Source: Gigaspora rosea (lineage: Eukaryota > Glomeromycota > Glomeromycetes > Diversisporales > Gigasporaceae). From it: a stretch of DNA of 64,000 nucleotides. Location: assembly GCA_003550325.1 (NCBI GenBank), contig QKWP01001075.1, positions 34,833 through 98,832 of the forward strand, in the 5' to 3' direction. Of this stretch, positions 23,955 through 35,082 are shown piece after piece (position 1 is the first letter of the stretch; the number at the start of each line of letters is the position of its first letter). The notes under the pieces are model-generated. The model was given only the letters and a program-made list of their open reading frames with translations. It ran no database searches and was not told the DNA's origin. The position numbers and the translations under genes are program-made.

Positions 23955-25440
23955 CAAAGATGGCGTCGAAACGAAACCTACCCTAACCTAGTTTCGGAAG
24001 GGTTCTAATCCGAAACTAGTTTCGGATTTTTTTAAAAAAATCGAAACTCCGAAACCCCGAAACTATAATCTGAAACTCAAACCTATAATCCAAACTCAAA
24101 AATATAAGATTGAAGCCTTTAAAATTTATTACTGTCAAACCTCCATAAATGCAACTCGTAGGGACAAGCCTACAACGTGCATTTAGGGAGGTTTGCATTT
24201 AGAGAGAGCCAATTAAATTGCAGCTTTAAAAATTACCGTAGATCATCCAGTTTGTGTAACTTCTACTAAAAACTGTATAACTATTAAATACTAAATTTGA
24301 TTGGCTACGTGCATTTAGGGATGTTAGTATGATATAAAATGTGATTTAAGAGAACGTGCATTTACAGAATATAGAACGTGCACTTAGCACTAATAACATC
24401 TTATAGACAAGAAAAAAACGTGCATTTAGGGAGGTATTGCATTTACGGAGGTTGCATTTATGGAGGTCTGACTGTATAAAGTTGATTTATTTTTAATGAA
24501 CCCAAAATGTAAAATTATTTTTGAATAAATTATAACATTAACATTATATAGATCATTTTTTTAATTATGTTTTTTTTTCACTGTCTCGGTTTGTTCGGGT
24601 TTTTTAAAGCTGGTCAACTTTATTTTTAATATCATACCGTTATTATAACTGATCTCAAAATTTTAGGGCGATAGAAAAAATTGCCAATGATGAATCGATA
24701 AGTATTTGATGCCTTTTGACACCAACAATTTATTGAATTCTGCGGTAACTTATCAATGAATATGGACGTACCTAATTACTTATTATTATACTTTGATATT
24801 GTATCCAGTTTTTAAGTAGTAAGTAAAAAAAACTGATGCTTGCAAAAGCAACCTTGATTGTCAGAATATAAACTCCGGAATTATACCTTTTATGTTATAC
24901 TTGTGAATCATAACAACAAAAGGACTGCACGCATGCAATAAATTGTTGGATGCATTCCAGCCCAAAAAGCGCTGGATATTCAAATTTTATTGTATTCTTT
25001 AAGTAGATATATAACAAACATCAATGCGATTAATGTATATTGAAGAGTTACATAGCATACATCAAGTGCATTTGAAAGAGATATATAATACATTAATGCA
25101 ATAAATGTATATGGAAGTTTGGGTAGTTTTGGTGTTCAGGTGAGGTTTCGGGTTTCAAATGAGGTTTTGGGTGTCGGGTGAGGTTTCGAGTTTCGGATAA
25201 GGTTTCGGAAGTTATAATCCGAAGTCCGAAACTTTCGGATTTGGCACAAAAGGGTTTCGGCGCCAACTTTGGAAAGAATAAACAAATAAATTATCGATGT
25301 TTTGGCAGTTTCGGGGTTTCGGGTTTCGGTCAAGGTTTCGGGGTTCGGTTGAAGTTTCGAGTTTCGGATAAGGTTTCGGAAGTTATAATCCGAAACCCGA
25401 AACTTTCGGAATCGCCAAAAAGATTTCGGTGCCATCTTTG
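23955..25440 (+). mobile_element. TIR element with GGTTTCGG repeats, hAT-like
   Basis: The ends caaagatggcgtcgaaac and gatttcggtgccatctttg are inverted. Both subterminal zones are packed with direct and inverted copies of GTTTCGG/CCGAAAC; this creates long overlapping ORFs on both strands (25136-25441) that are not genes. Flanks tattttaa and atttataa agree only partly. A TA-type MITE is nested at 24130-24476. The middle (24480-25100) has no coding sequence. Confidence 0.65.
24130..24476 (+). mobile_element. Tc1/mariner-type MITE
   Basis: The ends tactgtcaaacctccataaa and tttatggaggtctgactgta are inverted and end in TA. Several GTGCATTTAGGGAGG-like repeats lie inside, mostly near the right end. 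Confidence 0.75.
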
Positions 25441-25588
25441 ATTTATAATATAGTATTTAGATTTTTATTTATTGGTTAATTATTTGTTTTATATTTATTT
25501 TTTGGTTTTATTTTTTTAAATTATTTATTATTATATTATCATTTAATTTTGTATTGCCGTCGTTGTTGTCACTTGGATTGTATTATTC

Positions 25589-26112
25589 CACTGGAACATA
25601 TATTTCACTCCAGTCCAGTCTAATGGAATAGAATCTGAAATTATAAAATTTATCCAGGTATCATGTGATGCTAGCTTTAATTTTTCTTATTTGTTATATG
25701 AAACTTCATATGCACTAATTTTTGAAATTATTATTTGATAATGAATATGTTTTGATTCGCTGGCCTGTTTTGAATTATCTTGCCACCAAAATAACTATCT
25801 CAATAAGATGATTTCAAAAAGCTTAAATCATCAAAATCCAATTATAAGATCCCGAGATCATTAAGGCTTGTCCAATTTTAGATCGCCCAAATAAACAAAA
25901 ACTTTAATAATCTTGGGATTATATAATTGGATTATAATGATTTTGTGCTCGTTTAAATTGTCTTATTGAGGCGGCCACTTAGTGGTAAAATAGTCCAAAA
26001 CAAATAATATATCAAAAGTTATTCATTATTATTCACAACAGCTTTTATTTACTATAAAAATTCTCCGGAATAACTGGACTGGAATAATTCCAATATTTAT
26101 TCCAGTCCAGTG
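25589..26112 (+). mobile_element. Element with CCAGTCCAGT repeats and nested foldback
   Basis: The outer ends hold CACTGGA../..TCCAGTCCAGTG with further CCAGTCCAGT and GGAATA copies. Inside, 25757-26010 is a separate hairpin (cctgttttgaatt...atagtccaaaacaa) with tctcaataagat/tcttattgag stems. No target duplication is visible. Confidence 0.5.
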
Positions 26113-26844
26113 ATAGCATTGGATGTAACATAATTTCCATAAGTTGAATTGGCTTATTTTAAATATATACATAATCTAAATAAAATTAAGATGTAAAAAA
26201 ATTCATAAACTTCAATAACTTAATTACGTCAATTAAAAATGACTATTAAACACATTCGCTAAATAAATTGAACCTGAATGAAGGATAAAATGTGAAAAAA
26301 CAGTAAATTCCATAAGTTTGAGTAGAGCTTCAATTATAAACAGTCTTTGCATTTTTATCTACTAAGATGATCGATTTGAATTAATAAGATTTAATAATAA
26401 ATACTGAGACATCCATGTTAAATGGCTTATGATTTTAATATGAATAAATTAATTAAATAAAGAATAAATATTAGTAAAAATAATCTTAATCATGAATAGC
26501 TGAACTTTAAATATTTTGATTGAAACTCACACATTAAATCGACTCAAATAAAATTGAACTGAAAAAAAAGATGTATTTCTAATCGAACGATGTAATAATA
26601 GTGACCAAACTTTTATCTAAATTTACTAAAACTTCACGATTCTGCAGTTGGTTGGTTGATTGACGGAGACGACCTTTACCTAAGCGTCCTCAAAATAAAT
26701 TGAACCTTATTTAAAAACTACATAACACTACTTTAAATTAACAAAATTTGAGCAATTTAATAAAGATCAATTTCAATAAATCCACAAAATTAATATGTAA
26801 GCTTGTAATTTTTGTAACATAATCTAGCTAGATTCAACGCTAAA

Positions 26845-27035
26845 TACTGCCATCCTTCTTTATAATTACCAAGTTGATTGCTTAAGGATGTTTTTAAAAA
26901 CACGCTTATAAAGAAATTTCTTATAAAAAGGTATTATAAATTTAATAGTAATTTGTTTTAGGTTCAAATTTGATAAAGAGAGAGGTTTTTATAAGAATGC
27001 TTATAAGGGAACGATTATATAGAAGGTTGACTGTA
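26845..27035 (+). mobile_element. Tc1/mariner-type MITE
   Basis: Left end tactgccatccttctttata, right end tatatagaaggttgactgta, inverted and TA-ended. Inner copies of cttataa-gaa motifs. Confidence 0.65.
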
Positions 27036-27502
27036 TTCATAGATACTGTACTTTGAATAAAAATGATCGATAATAAATTGAACTTGAGTGAAAGATTAAT
27101 ATACTTAAACTAACAATTAATTTCACAATTATTAACTAAATAAAATTATATATGATAAAGAATAGATTTAAGTTAAACTGGGTTGCTGCACATTTTCCGA
27201 CAGTCATCTCCCTACAGGCCATTTGCATCCACTTATTTGCGCGGGTAATATAGTACAAACTCTGAAGAGGAACTAGCCAATCAGAGAGTGTAAATTTTGA
27301 CTATTCTGGATCAGCCGACAAAGAATTCGAACACGAGTAAAAGAAGAAAAAAGCCCTTGGTGCACTAATAAAAATGACGGGAATGAAATTTTACATATGT
27401 AAGAATTAATCTAATCTACATAGCCTCTAACATCAAGGCTCTAACCCTAAATTTTTGTCACATGCACTTAGTTTATCTACAAATCGTATTTCCTTTTTTT
27501 GG

Positions 27503-27782
27503 GGACCGTTAAAGCCAGGTGCCTTTATATGTTTTTTTATTATTTAATCAAAATTAGGGTAAGGGTTAGTTAGGAGCTTGGGTTAGGATGTTCTATAGGT
27601 AAAATTGCCTTCCCGACATTTTTCATTAATGCTCCAAGACAGGTTTAGACACTCGTTTCTTGTATTTTTGGAGTTTTTCACTTTTTTTCTTTGTTTTTGT
27701 CTCGTCGGGCTGATCCGTGACGATCAAAATTTACAATTTGATTGGCTGTCAGTCAGTGATGGCACCTGGCTTTAACGGATCC
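27503..27782 (+). mobile_element. MITE inserted at a CC-T-GG site
   Basis: The ends ggaccgttaaagccaggtgc and gcacctggctttaacggatcc are inverted. The left flank is ccttttttt-gg (27492-27502) and the right flank is ccttttttgg (27783-27792). The core ttcccgacatttttcatta, gctccaagacaggtttagac is shared with other families. Confidence 0.75.
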
Positions 27783-27792
27783 CCTTTTTTGG

Positions 27793-28060
27793 AGATAGGC
27801 TAAAGCGGAGCGAGTTTATAATGATCGACAATTGATCGACCAATCAAATTGCGAAAATTTGATGAACCCGGATCACCCGACGAAACAAAAAAAAGTGAAA
27901 AAAGAGAAAAACGCGAAAAACCCAAGAAACGGTAGTCTAAACCTACTTTGTGCATTAATTAAAAATGTCGGAGAGGCAATTTTACCTGTACCTCCAACCC
28001 CAATATTAAGTAACGTTAAATTAAATAATTTTTCAAAACTCGCTCCGCTTTAGCCGACCT
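27793..28060 (+). mobile_element. MULE-like MITE with exact 10-bp target duplication
   Basis: The ends agataggctaaagcggagcg and cgctccgctttagccgacct are inverted. The flanks at 27783-27792 and 28061-28070 are both ccttttttgg. The ORF across it (27832-28053) is the shared MITE core read by chance, not a gene. Confidence 0.8.
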
Positions 28061-28181
28061 CCTTTTTTGGTTTGGATTATGCGTATTATGCGCAAATAAT
28101 TAAAATGCAGGCCATTTATGATATCTGATTGGCTAATAAACAGATGACGTAAGCGGAACCCAAACACACACAAAATAAAGG

Positions 28182-28294
28182 TGGTCGTCTAAAGCGGAGC
28201 GAGGTTTAGGGTTACCTTTTTTGATGCAGTTATGGTTAGAAGGTTACATAGGTATCAAGAATCATATATTGAATTAACTCCGCTTTAGCCGACC
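28182..28294 (+). mobile_element. Short member of the CTAAAGCGGAG MITE family
   Basis: The ends tggtcgtctaaagcggagcg and ctccgctttagccgacc are inverted. The right flank is cctaaaaagg, the left aaaataaagg. Confidence 0.6.
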
Positions 28295-29146
28295 CCTAAA
28301 AAGGAGATAATCTAGATTTTGACTGTTTTTTATGTAAATATGTCTAAATATCGCACCACTATATGTGTCACCTATGTTGTATTACCCGCGCAAATAAGTG
28401 GATGCAACCTGGTCTATTACTCCCTCAGTAAGAGTAAGTCTTCCGCTTAGTGATGTGCCGCGTATAGTACAGTACGCAAAAAATTTTTTAGAATATTCTA
28501 GAACAAACCATAAAACTATTCATATCTTAAATTTTCCCTTATGAAACTGCTTTTATTTTCTAAGCAAATTTATTCCTTGCAAAATTTTGTATATAGATAG
28601 TTTATATATCATATGCGTACTATACGTATTTCACATACTATACACACTATACAACTATACGTACTGTACGTACTGTACGCTAAAAAAATTCAGACATCAT
28701 ATATACAGTTGTTAGGCGAAACCTAGAGGTTTCGCCATTGGCGAAAGGCGAAACCTAGTTTCGACTTTCGCCAAAAAAAAATTTAAAAGACGAAATGGCG
28801 AAACTGGCGTAAGGTGGCGAAATCGGCAAAAGGTGGCGAATCTGGCGAAAGGTTGCGAAACTGGCGAAAGGTGGCAAACTATCAAAAGGTAACGAACTAA
28901 AGAAAGGTAATAAAGTGACAAAAGGCAGTGAAACTACCGTAAAGTGCTATGTGGTAGATTCCTCTATGAGATCTACACTGTAAGCATTTATATTCGGGTT
29001 AGAGACGGGCAAAGTTATTTACCTATTGCGTAAAAGTCAAATAATTCCTTAGTATGTTATTAGTTGTAAATATATTTTTTAGTAAATTGTCACAACTTTT
29101 ACGTAATAAGGTAATAAGTAAATTACCTTGCTCATCTCTAATCCGA

Positions 29147-29463
29147 GCATAATTTATTTGCATGGGAAATCCAAAAAAAGGAAATCCAATTTAGTAAATA
29201 AATTAAGTGCGTGAGATAAAAGATTAGGGTTAGAGCCTTAAGGTTAGAGACTATTTGGTTATATTGGTGCTACTATATAAAACTTCATTTCCGTCATTTT
29301 TAATTTGTGCACCAAGATCAATTTAAACATTAGTTTTTGTATATTTTCGCTTTTTTTCTTCTTTTACGCGTTTGTCAGGCTGATCCGGAATAGTCAAAGT
29401 TACACTCTCCGATTGGCTATTTCTAATCCAGGAGTTTGTTTTACCCGCGCAAATAAGTGAATG
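29147..29463 (+). mobile_element. MITE, CACTTATTTGCGCGGGT family, copy 3
   Basis: The left end is decayed (aatttatttgcatggg), the right end ttacccgcgcaaataagtga intact. The interior has the shared core (ttccgtcatttttaatttgt, gcaccaagatcaattt, gctgatccgg, cgattggct). Confidence 0.7.
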
Positions 29464-29724
29464 AGGGTACAATCCTAGAAAAGTTCAATGCATAGTATCC
29501 CTATACCTTGGAAAATACCCGGTACGGTCATCCTTTACACTGTTCGTTTTTACAAACTGCTAAAACATGCTAACTAACGCGTTCAAAAAGATCTAATCTC
29601 AGGGGTTAATTTTGATTAGTGTGCCTAAATTGGCAACTTCAAGCAAATGACAACATCAAGAAAAATCAAATATTAACTTCAACTACGATATATATAAATT
29701 AAATAATAAATATTCATGAAAATT

Positions 29725-29844
29725 ACTGCCGTATGGTCGCAAAATAACGGCAGAAGCGTTATTTCGAATTTCGGCCCGAATTAAGCTTAATTTTGGCCAA
29801 ATTTTGAAATAACGCTCCTGCGCGTTATTTGCGACTATACGGTA
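29725..29844 (+). mobile_element. Palindromic MITE, sister of 6152-6261
   Basis: The ends tactgccgtatggtcgcaaa and tttgcgactatacggta are inverted; the centre ggcccgaattaagctt is shared with 6152-6261. Confidence 0.7.
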
Positions 29845-30890
29845 TCTAATAAACTATTTATATGTAACACTACTAAAGCTTCTATATAATTTAAATCCAA
29901 TACTAATAATTTGTTTGTTATGCAAATAGTTTCTTCACAGCATATACGTAATTCTACTTTTTATTTTTAACAATCTGAATTTTACTATATTTGACAATTA
30001 AAAAAGTCAATAATATAACAATTATTTCCCCAACATTTAATGTTAACTCTAAAATTAATAATAATATTATTAATAAGCTACATACTATGCATGATATTTA
30101 AAGTTTTAAAACCAAAATTGTAAAAAAATCTTAACGACTTAACAATAAATATTGTTTAATTAATTGAATAAAAAAATCTTAAACTTTTTATATATGAGTC
30201 ACATGCAGTGCTCAATAGCCAGACGCAAATAAATTCACTTCCAATTTTGGCTTATGTTGTTTCTTTATGTTTGCTTAATAACTACATGCAAATATTTCAT
30301 TCACAAACATGGCTTAGGTACGTATGCATATTTCTTTAAATAAGTCATATGCCACAAGCAAATATTTCATTCTCCAACATGGCTTAGGTACATTTCTTTA
30401 TATGAGCACATACTGTGCATACATCAATATTTTCATTCGCCAACATGGTTCAGCCCTTTCCCTTAGAGAATTTAAACTTTGCTGAGAGCTTTGACCTTCG
30501 CCAGGGGTTCCGCCGGTGTTTCACCTTTCGCCAGGGGTTTCGCCTTTCGCCAGAATTTCGCCACTTTCGTCTTTCGCCGGGTTTAGGTTTCGCCTTTCGT
30601 CATTTGCACAAAACAGTTTCGCCTAACAACTGTAATCATATAAATGGCACATCACTACTTCCGCTACGCTCCGGAAATTAATAAATTTCACCTGTATGAT
30701 GGGTAAATGCCGTCGGGGGATGCGACATAATCGTTAAACTGTAATTGTTAAAACAAATATACAGACAATATTCTTTGCATTGTCCATAGAATTTGAATTT
30801 TAAAATTAAAATAGATCTTTATCCTTACTATTATTGTATAATAGACGTGCACAGCGGATGAGAGATATGATTTTATTATGTATACAATTA

Positions 30891-31227
30891 GGCATCCACT
30901 TATTTGCGCGGGTAATACAAGCTCCTGGAGAGGAAATAGCCAATCGGAGAGAGCAAATTTTGACTATTCCGGATCAGCCCGACGAAGATTCGAACACGCG
31001 TAAAAGAAGAAAAAAGCGAAAACACGCAAAAACTAATGTTTAAATCGATATTGGTGCACTAATTAAAAATGACGGAAATGAAATTTTACTTATATTAAAC
31101 ATCACTCTAACCCTATAGCCTCTAACGTCAAGACCCTAACCCTAAATTTTTATTTCACGCACTTAGTTTATTTACAAAATCGGATTTCTTTTTTTGGGTT
31201 GTGTTACCCGCGCAAATAAGTAAAATG
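30891..31227 (+). mobile_element. MITE, CACTTATTTGCGCGGGT family, copy 4
   Basis: The ends ggcatccacttatttgcgcg and cgcgcaaataagtaaaatg are inverted. This is the most complete copy of the shared core. The ORF 30834-31043 overlaps its left half; its frame is broken in copies 2 and 3, so it is not a gene. Confidence 0.75.
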
Positions 31228-31233
31228 TACAAG

Positions 31234-31622
31234 CAGGGTTCCAAATCGGGTGACCCCGCCATATTTGGACAAGATTTTCAAAATTCAATTATCTCCTTAT
31301 TAATAATAAATTTACAGATAAATAATAATTCTATATAGACTATCACAAATGTTCTCTGATTTTTTTATTATTTTCGAGCTATCTAATCTATAAAAATGGA
31401 AAAAACGGGTCACGATTACCCGTTTGACCCGTTTTGTTTGATTTTAGAATTTAGATAACTCAAAAACTAATACAAGGATCACAAAACTCTATCTAGAAAT
31501 TTGTAGAAAAGGTACACTTCTGCAACTTCGATAATAATTAAAAGTAGCTTAAAAAGACCTGTCTTTAAAATTATCAATTAAATATAGCAAAAAAAAAACG
31601 GGTCAAAAAGTTTGGAACCCTA
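31234..31622 (+). mobile_element. hAT-type MITE (CAGGGTTCCAAA ends)
   Basis: The ends AGGGTTCCAAA and TTTGGAACCCT are perfect inverted copies. Flanks tgtacaag and tatacaat agree at 6 of 8 positions. The interior repeats ACGGGTCA/TGACCCGT several times. Confidence 0.75.
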
Positions 31623-31790
31623 TATACAATTGTGTAGACGCGGATAGTAATAGAGCCATCACACAATCTTCAGCCAATTTGTATATAGAGTTATATAATC
31701 TCATCGTGACACTTCAATAAATGAATGTAGAAACTAAAGTTATAAAAATTGACTAAGCCGCAGACTCCAAGTGTTACGTACGTACAATAA

Positions 31791-31923
31791 GGGAAAAGTA
31801 TTCGCGATTTCTAATTTTAGGATAACTTTATTTAAATATTTAAACATAACGTGATTAAAACATGATTGATAACAATGCATGATAAATCATTAAAGTTGAA
31901 AATCGCGAATGCTTTTTTTTTCC
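31791..31923 (+). mobile_element. Short MITE
   Basis: The ends gggaaaagtattcgcgattt and aaatcgcgaatgcttttttt are inverted. No target duplication seen. The flanking 31630-33295 holds one more hairpin (32349-32470) and otherwise no recognisable gene; the ORF 32639-32875 is AT-biased and unrecognised. Confidence 0.6.
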
Positions 31924-32348
31924 TCTAATGTATATATGTAGCCAAACGAATTTTCCGTAACACAAAGTATTTGTAAGATTGCAAAGCTGATCATCTCGGG
32001 TGTTAACTTTTTATGTACATAAATACACAAATGTATTATAGTTAAAAATAAAAAAATCGGTTAGTGCATCTCGAAAATAAAACACTGTCATTCAAAAAGA
32101 CTTGTCTGAGTTTATGATAAAGTCATTCCGCTTTCTCCGAACAAGCATCTAATAATAAACAGATAAAATTCACTACTTTAGGCATCCCATATAAATCATT
32201 CTGAACATTTTTTATTGGTAGATGTATCGAATTAGGAGATATGAATGAAGGAAGTTACTGTGATCGCAGGAGTATCATCAAATGTAGTACGTACATGATC
32301 CTGCATGAGGCACTAAAAATCAGATTTTCTGTGTAACAATAGCGAGTA

Positions 32349-32470
32349 GGATGGTAAAAAAACATTTTCACCGTTTTAAACATGATTTTAATATGTGGAA
32401 CCTAATTCAATGCATTCGGATTATAATCACCACATGTTTTAAAATGGTGAAAAATGTTTTTTTACCATCC
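32349..32470 (+). mobile_element. Short foldback MITE
   Basis: The ends ggatggtaaaaaaacatttt and gaaaaatgtttttttaccatcc are inverted, stem about 37 bp. Confidence 0.65.
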
Positions 32471-34675
32471 CAAATATTGCATTTTGTAATTGAAATCAAC
32501 ATTTATATGACTCGTAAAGATCCATGTTTCTCCAGGTTTAATTAGATGTACACCTTTAAAGCACAAAATTACAAAGTGAAATTCCAAGAGATTAATAATT
32601 AGTGCTTATCTGTTATGAACTGAACTATAGAGCGAAATTTGCATTTTGACCAATCAAACTTATCAATTTATTTAAACATTTGGGCGGATTTGACCCAACA
32701 TAACAAGTTTCTAAAAAAAAAAAAAAAAATGAACACAAAACACTATTGTTTTCGAAATTGGCTTCAAAATAATATTTTTACAAAGAATATTTCGCTTCAC
32801 ATCAAAAATATTTGTTTCATAAAGAATGTGATCGAAATTTTGTTTCTATGTCTTCTATGTAATTCTTATACTTAGCGCAATAATCTAAAAGCTTTGTAAA
32901 AATAGTGTTCGGTTAGTACAAAGGTACTAAAAAGAAAAAATAAACGAAGGATAGAAAAACCAACTTTATTTAAGAGCTAATATTTTTTAATTTCAATACC
33001 TTTTTTTACTCATTTCTGCCTGTTTCTACTCATTTCTACTCATTTCAACAAAAACCCATCCAAAACCCATTCATAAATAGCGATTGCGAGTAGATTCAAG
33101 AGAGTTAATTGGTTTAGAAATCATCTGATCAGCGACATTGATTTTTAATGTAGGCAATAATCACAAATTTTATTCTACCATATATAATGTAAAAAAGACT
33201 CTATTATATGATACCATATAGTTTTGATTTACTTAATGCGCCGCACACCCAAATGAGGCGTGTGGCTGAGTTGCTGGTGGCTGTGATACGGAGCATATGC
33301 CTATATGCAGTTTAGCCTTCAGTCATAACTCGATTAAATGATATAACGTTTCTCACAAGCATATTCGTAGTTTTTTTTTTTTATAATATTAAAAATATTA
33401 AATAATTACCCACACTTTCAAAGATGTCGTTTACACCTACCACCAAGTCGAAATGTGCAATAATACTAAAAAAAGGAACTTATACGTTCATACTGCATAA
33501 TTGTACAAATTTAGTAATGTTTTGACAAATTAGACAATATATTGTACACGCGCGTAGGGTAAAAAATAATAAAAATACAAAAATACATTCTTTGTAAAAA
33601 TTCACCCTGTGACATATTACATAATAATTATAGAATACTCACAATAATGGAATAGGCTTACTAAATGAGTGTTTAAATTTAAAGATATTAATTTGTCATA
33701 AATACACGTGACACGTCAAACAAGCTTACAAATATCGGAGATATTCACCCGTCTATTTTCAAGCCCATCCATGTTCATCTATTGATTTTTCATAGTATTA
33801 CACGCTAAATTACGCCCTTCGTGCCACTGTTATGGGAGAAAGAATTTGACAAATTTGAACAAAATATCAAATATTCACAGCTAGTTTTGGGGAACAGAGA
33901 GACCTTAAAAGTTGAAAATTTGAAGGATGCGAATCATACGTTGCGCTATACATATTATTGGTAATTCTCTTCACAAATGTGAAACAATTTATGTTATTTT
34001 CTATGTATGCGTCTGCCAGTCAAATACTTTTAAGTGAGCAAATTCGGATTATCCAGAATGCAAAAAATTATTCACTTTAGGATATTTATTGTACAATTAT
34101 CAATTAGTAATGACATAATGAAACGTTCATTATTGTATTAGTCATACAATTTGGAATTTATTAGTGATTAAGCGATTATTAATGATTATTAGGTAATAAC
34201 TTCGCAACTAGATTCTTGGAAAATCGATGCTCAGAAACCAGTTTAGTCACACAATGCAAAAAACAGTATCCAATTAAAGGATGAGAAACAAGAGATTTTG
34301 AAAGTCATTTCCCAAAAAAGATATAATTACCAGAAAATCAGCCAGTATATCTAACGTCAGTTAGTTATATCCTTTCTGGAATTTAATCTAAATTATGCAT
34401 GCATTTAGATTAAAAAATGTTCACCAAGAGAAACCATTATAGTATATTTAGTTAAGTAATCTAAATATTTAAAGTTTATGCGATAATTTTTTTGTTAATA
34501 GATAGGTAGCATTGTGTATTCAAAATAAACTTTGCTTACCACAAAGCATAGTTCTGTCGCACACTGATTCATTTTCGCAATTAAATAATCATGTTTTTAT
34601 ATTTGAATTAATTAAAAACAAATTGCTGTTGACAAATTCAGTAAATGATCAAACAAATTAAAAAGCCCAATCGAA

Positions 34676-34800
34676 AAGTGTACCAATAGACAATGGTCTT
34701 TCATTCTGCACTTTTTGTGTCTTATTATTTGCGTAATAGTAATATAAATTTTCTCTGTGAATTTATTACATTAATTATAATTATTTGGATATAAAAACGA
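34676..34800 (+). promoter_or_regulatory. Core promoter of micro-gene copy C
   Basis: CCAAT at 34683-34687 and the TATA box in ggatataaaaacgattgc at about 34787-34803, aligned with copies A and B. Confidence 0.6.
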
Positions 34801-34848
34801 TTGCTCTTCTTTCACAAAAGGATCAAAAAAAAGAAAGAAATTTCCATT

Positions 34849-34989
34849 ATGAGTATGGATCAAACTATTTCTGTGGCTATGCAAAAGCATCTAATCGAAG
34901 GAATCGATGCCGAATTGTTCTGTAAAACAATCCCTCGTCAAGATATAGAATTAACAATTGACTTTTATGCTGGGTTTCCTTTCAAATAG
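34849..34989 (+). CDS. Conserved 46-aa micropeptide, copy C
   Basis: 46 residues, starting MSMDQTISVAMQKHLIEG and ending YAGFPFK. Two Met codons lie two codons apart; the first (34849) has no counterpart in copy B, so the second may be the ancestral start. The core DQTISVAMQKHLIEG is invariant in all three copies, and the C-terminal Y-A-G-(F/I)-P-F is kept. No secretion signal, no membrane helix, no domain that I know. The neighbourhood is the duplicated unit only, so context gives no function. The intron follows the stop directly. Confidence 0.65.
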   Translation: MSMDQTISVAMQKHLIEGIDAELFCKTIPRQDIELTIDFYAGFPFK

Positions 34990-35082
34990 GTAAAGATATA
35001 TTTACTTTAAGCTAAAGTTTCTGGTGGATTAAAATACGAATCAAGTTTTTTCTTTCTTTTTTTTCTTTTTTTTTTTTTTTAG
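34990..35082 (+). other. Intron directly after the stop codon, copy C
   Basis: 93 bp, gtaaagatatatttacttta... to a long T-rich tract and ttag; exon 2 starts gaactattttcgtataatt as in copy B. Confidence 0.55.

Larger units (their letters stand above)
17686..27170 (+). repeat. Segmental duplication unit B
   Basis: Starts with cccatatgtctacatgcagt, matching unit C at about 33296, and runs to homology with the end of unit A near 26745, then fades. It is enlarged by insertions at 17831-18861, 21613-21778, about 23730-26120 and 26845-27035. Between these, 18870-20400 and 20805-23730 are unit backbone without a conserved ORF. The ORF at 23025-23258 is broken in unit A. Confidence 0.75.
27224..28406 (+). 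mobile_element. MITE, CACTTATTTGCGCGGGT family, copy 2, holding three nested MITEs
   Basis: The inverted ends gcatccacttatttgcgcgg and ccgcgcaaataagtggatgc are perfect. The left part matches copy 4 (30891-31227) through the shared core; the right part is pushed away by insertions at 27503-27782, 27793-28060 and 28182-28294. Confidence 0.75.
28706..30632 (+). mobile_element. Nested element with GGCGAAA repeats, hAT-like ends
   Basis: The ends CAGTTGTTAGGCGAAAC and GTTTCGCCTAACAACTG are perfect inverted copies. About 230 bp at the left end and 150 bp at the right end are dense in GGCGAAA/TTTCGCC, which yields spurious ORFs (28712-28921, 30415-30681). Nested inside are MITEs at 29147-29463 and 29725-29844. 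Flanks catatata and taatcata are not a clean duplication. No transposase. Confidence 0.8.
28448..30657 (+). mobile_element. hAT-type element with exact 8-bp duplication, split by a second one
   Basis: The ends TAGTGATGTGCC and GGCACATCACTA are perfect inverted copies, flanked by cttccgct at 28440-28447 and 30658-30665. Its own sequence is only 28448-28705 plus 30633-30657; it carries GTACTATACGTAC-type repeats. The rest is the element at 28706-30632. Confidence 0.85.

Noticed and set aside
25136..25441. Overlapping 87- and 99-aa ORFs on both strands
   Set aside because: By-products of the GGTTTCGG repeat zone of the element at 23955-25440.
28712..30681. ORFs 28712-28921 (-) and 30415-30681 (+)
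   Set aside because: They read through GGCGAAA/TTTCGCC motif zones at the two ends of one transposon.
27832..31043. ORFs 27832-28053 and 30834-31043 (Lys/Arg-rich)
   Set aside because: They cover the shared MITE core; frames are not kept between copies.
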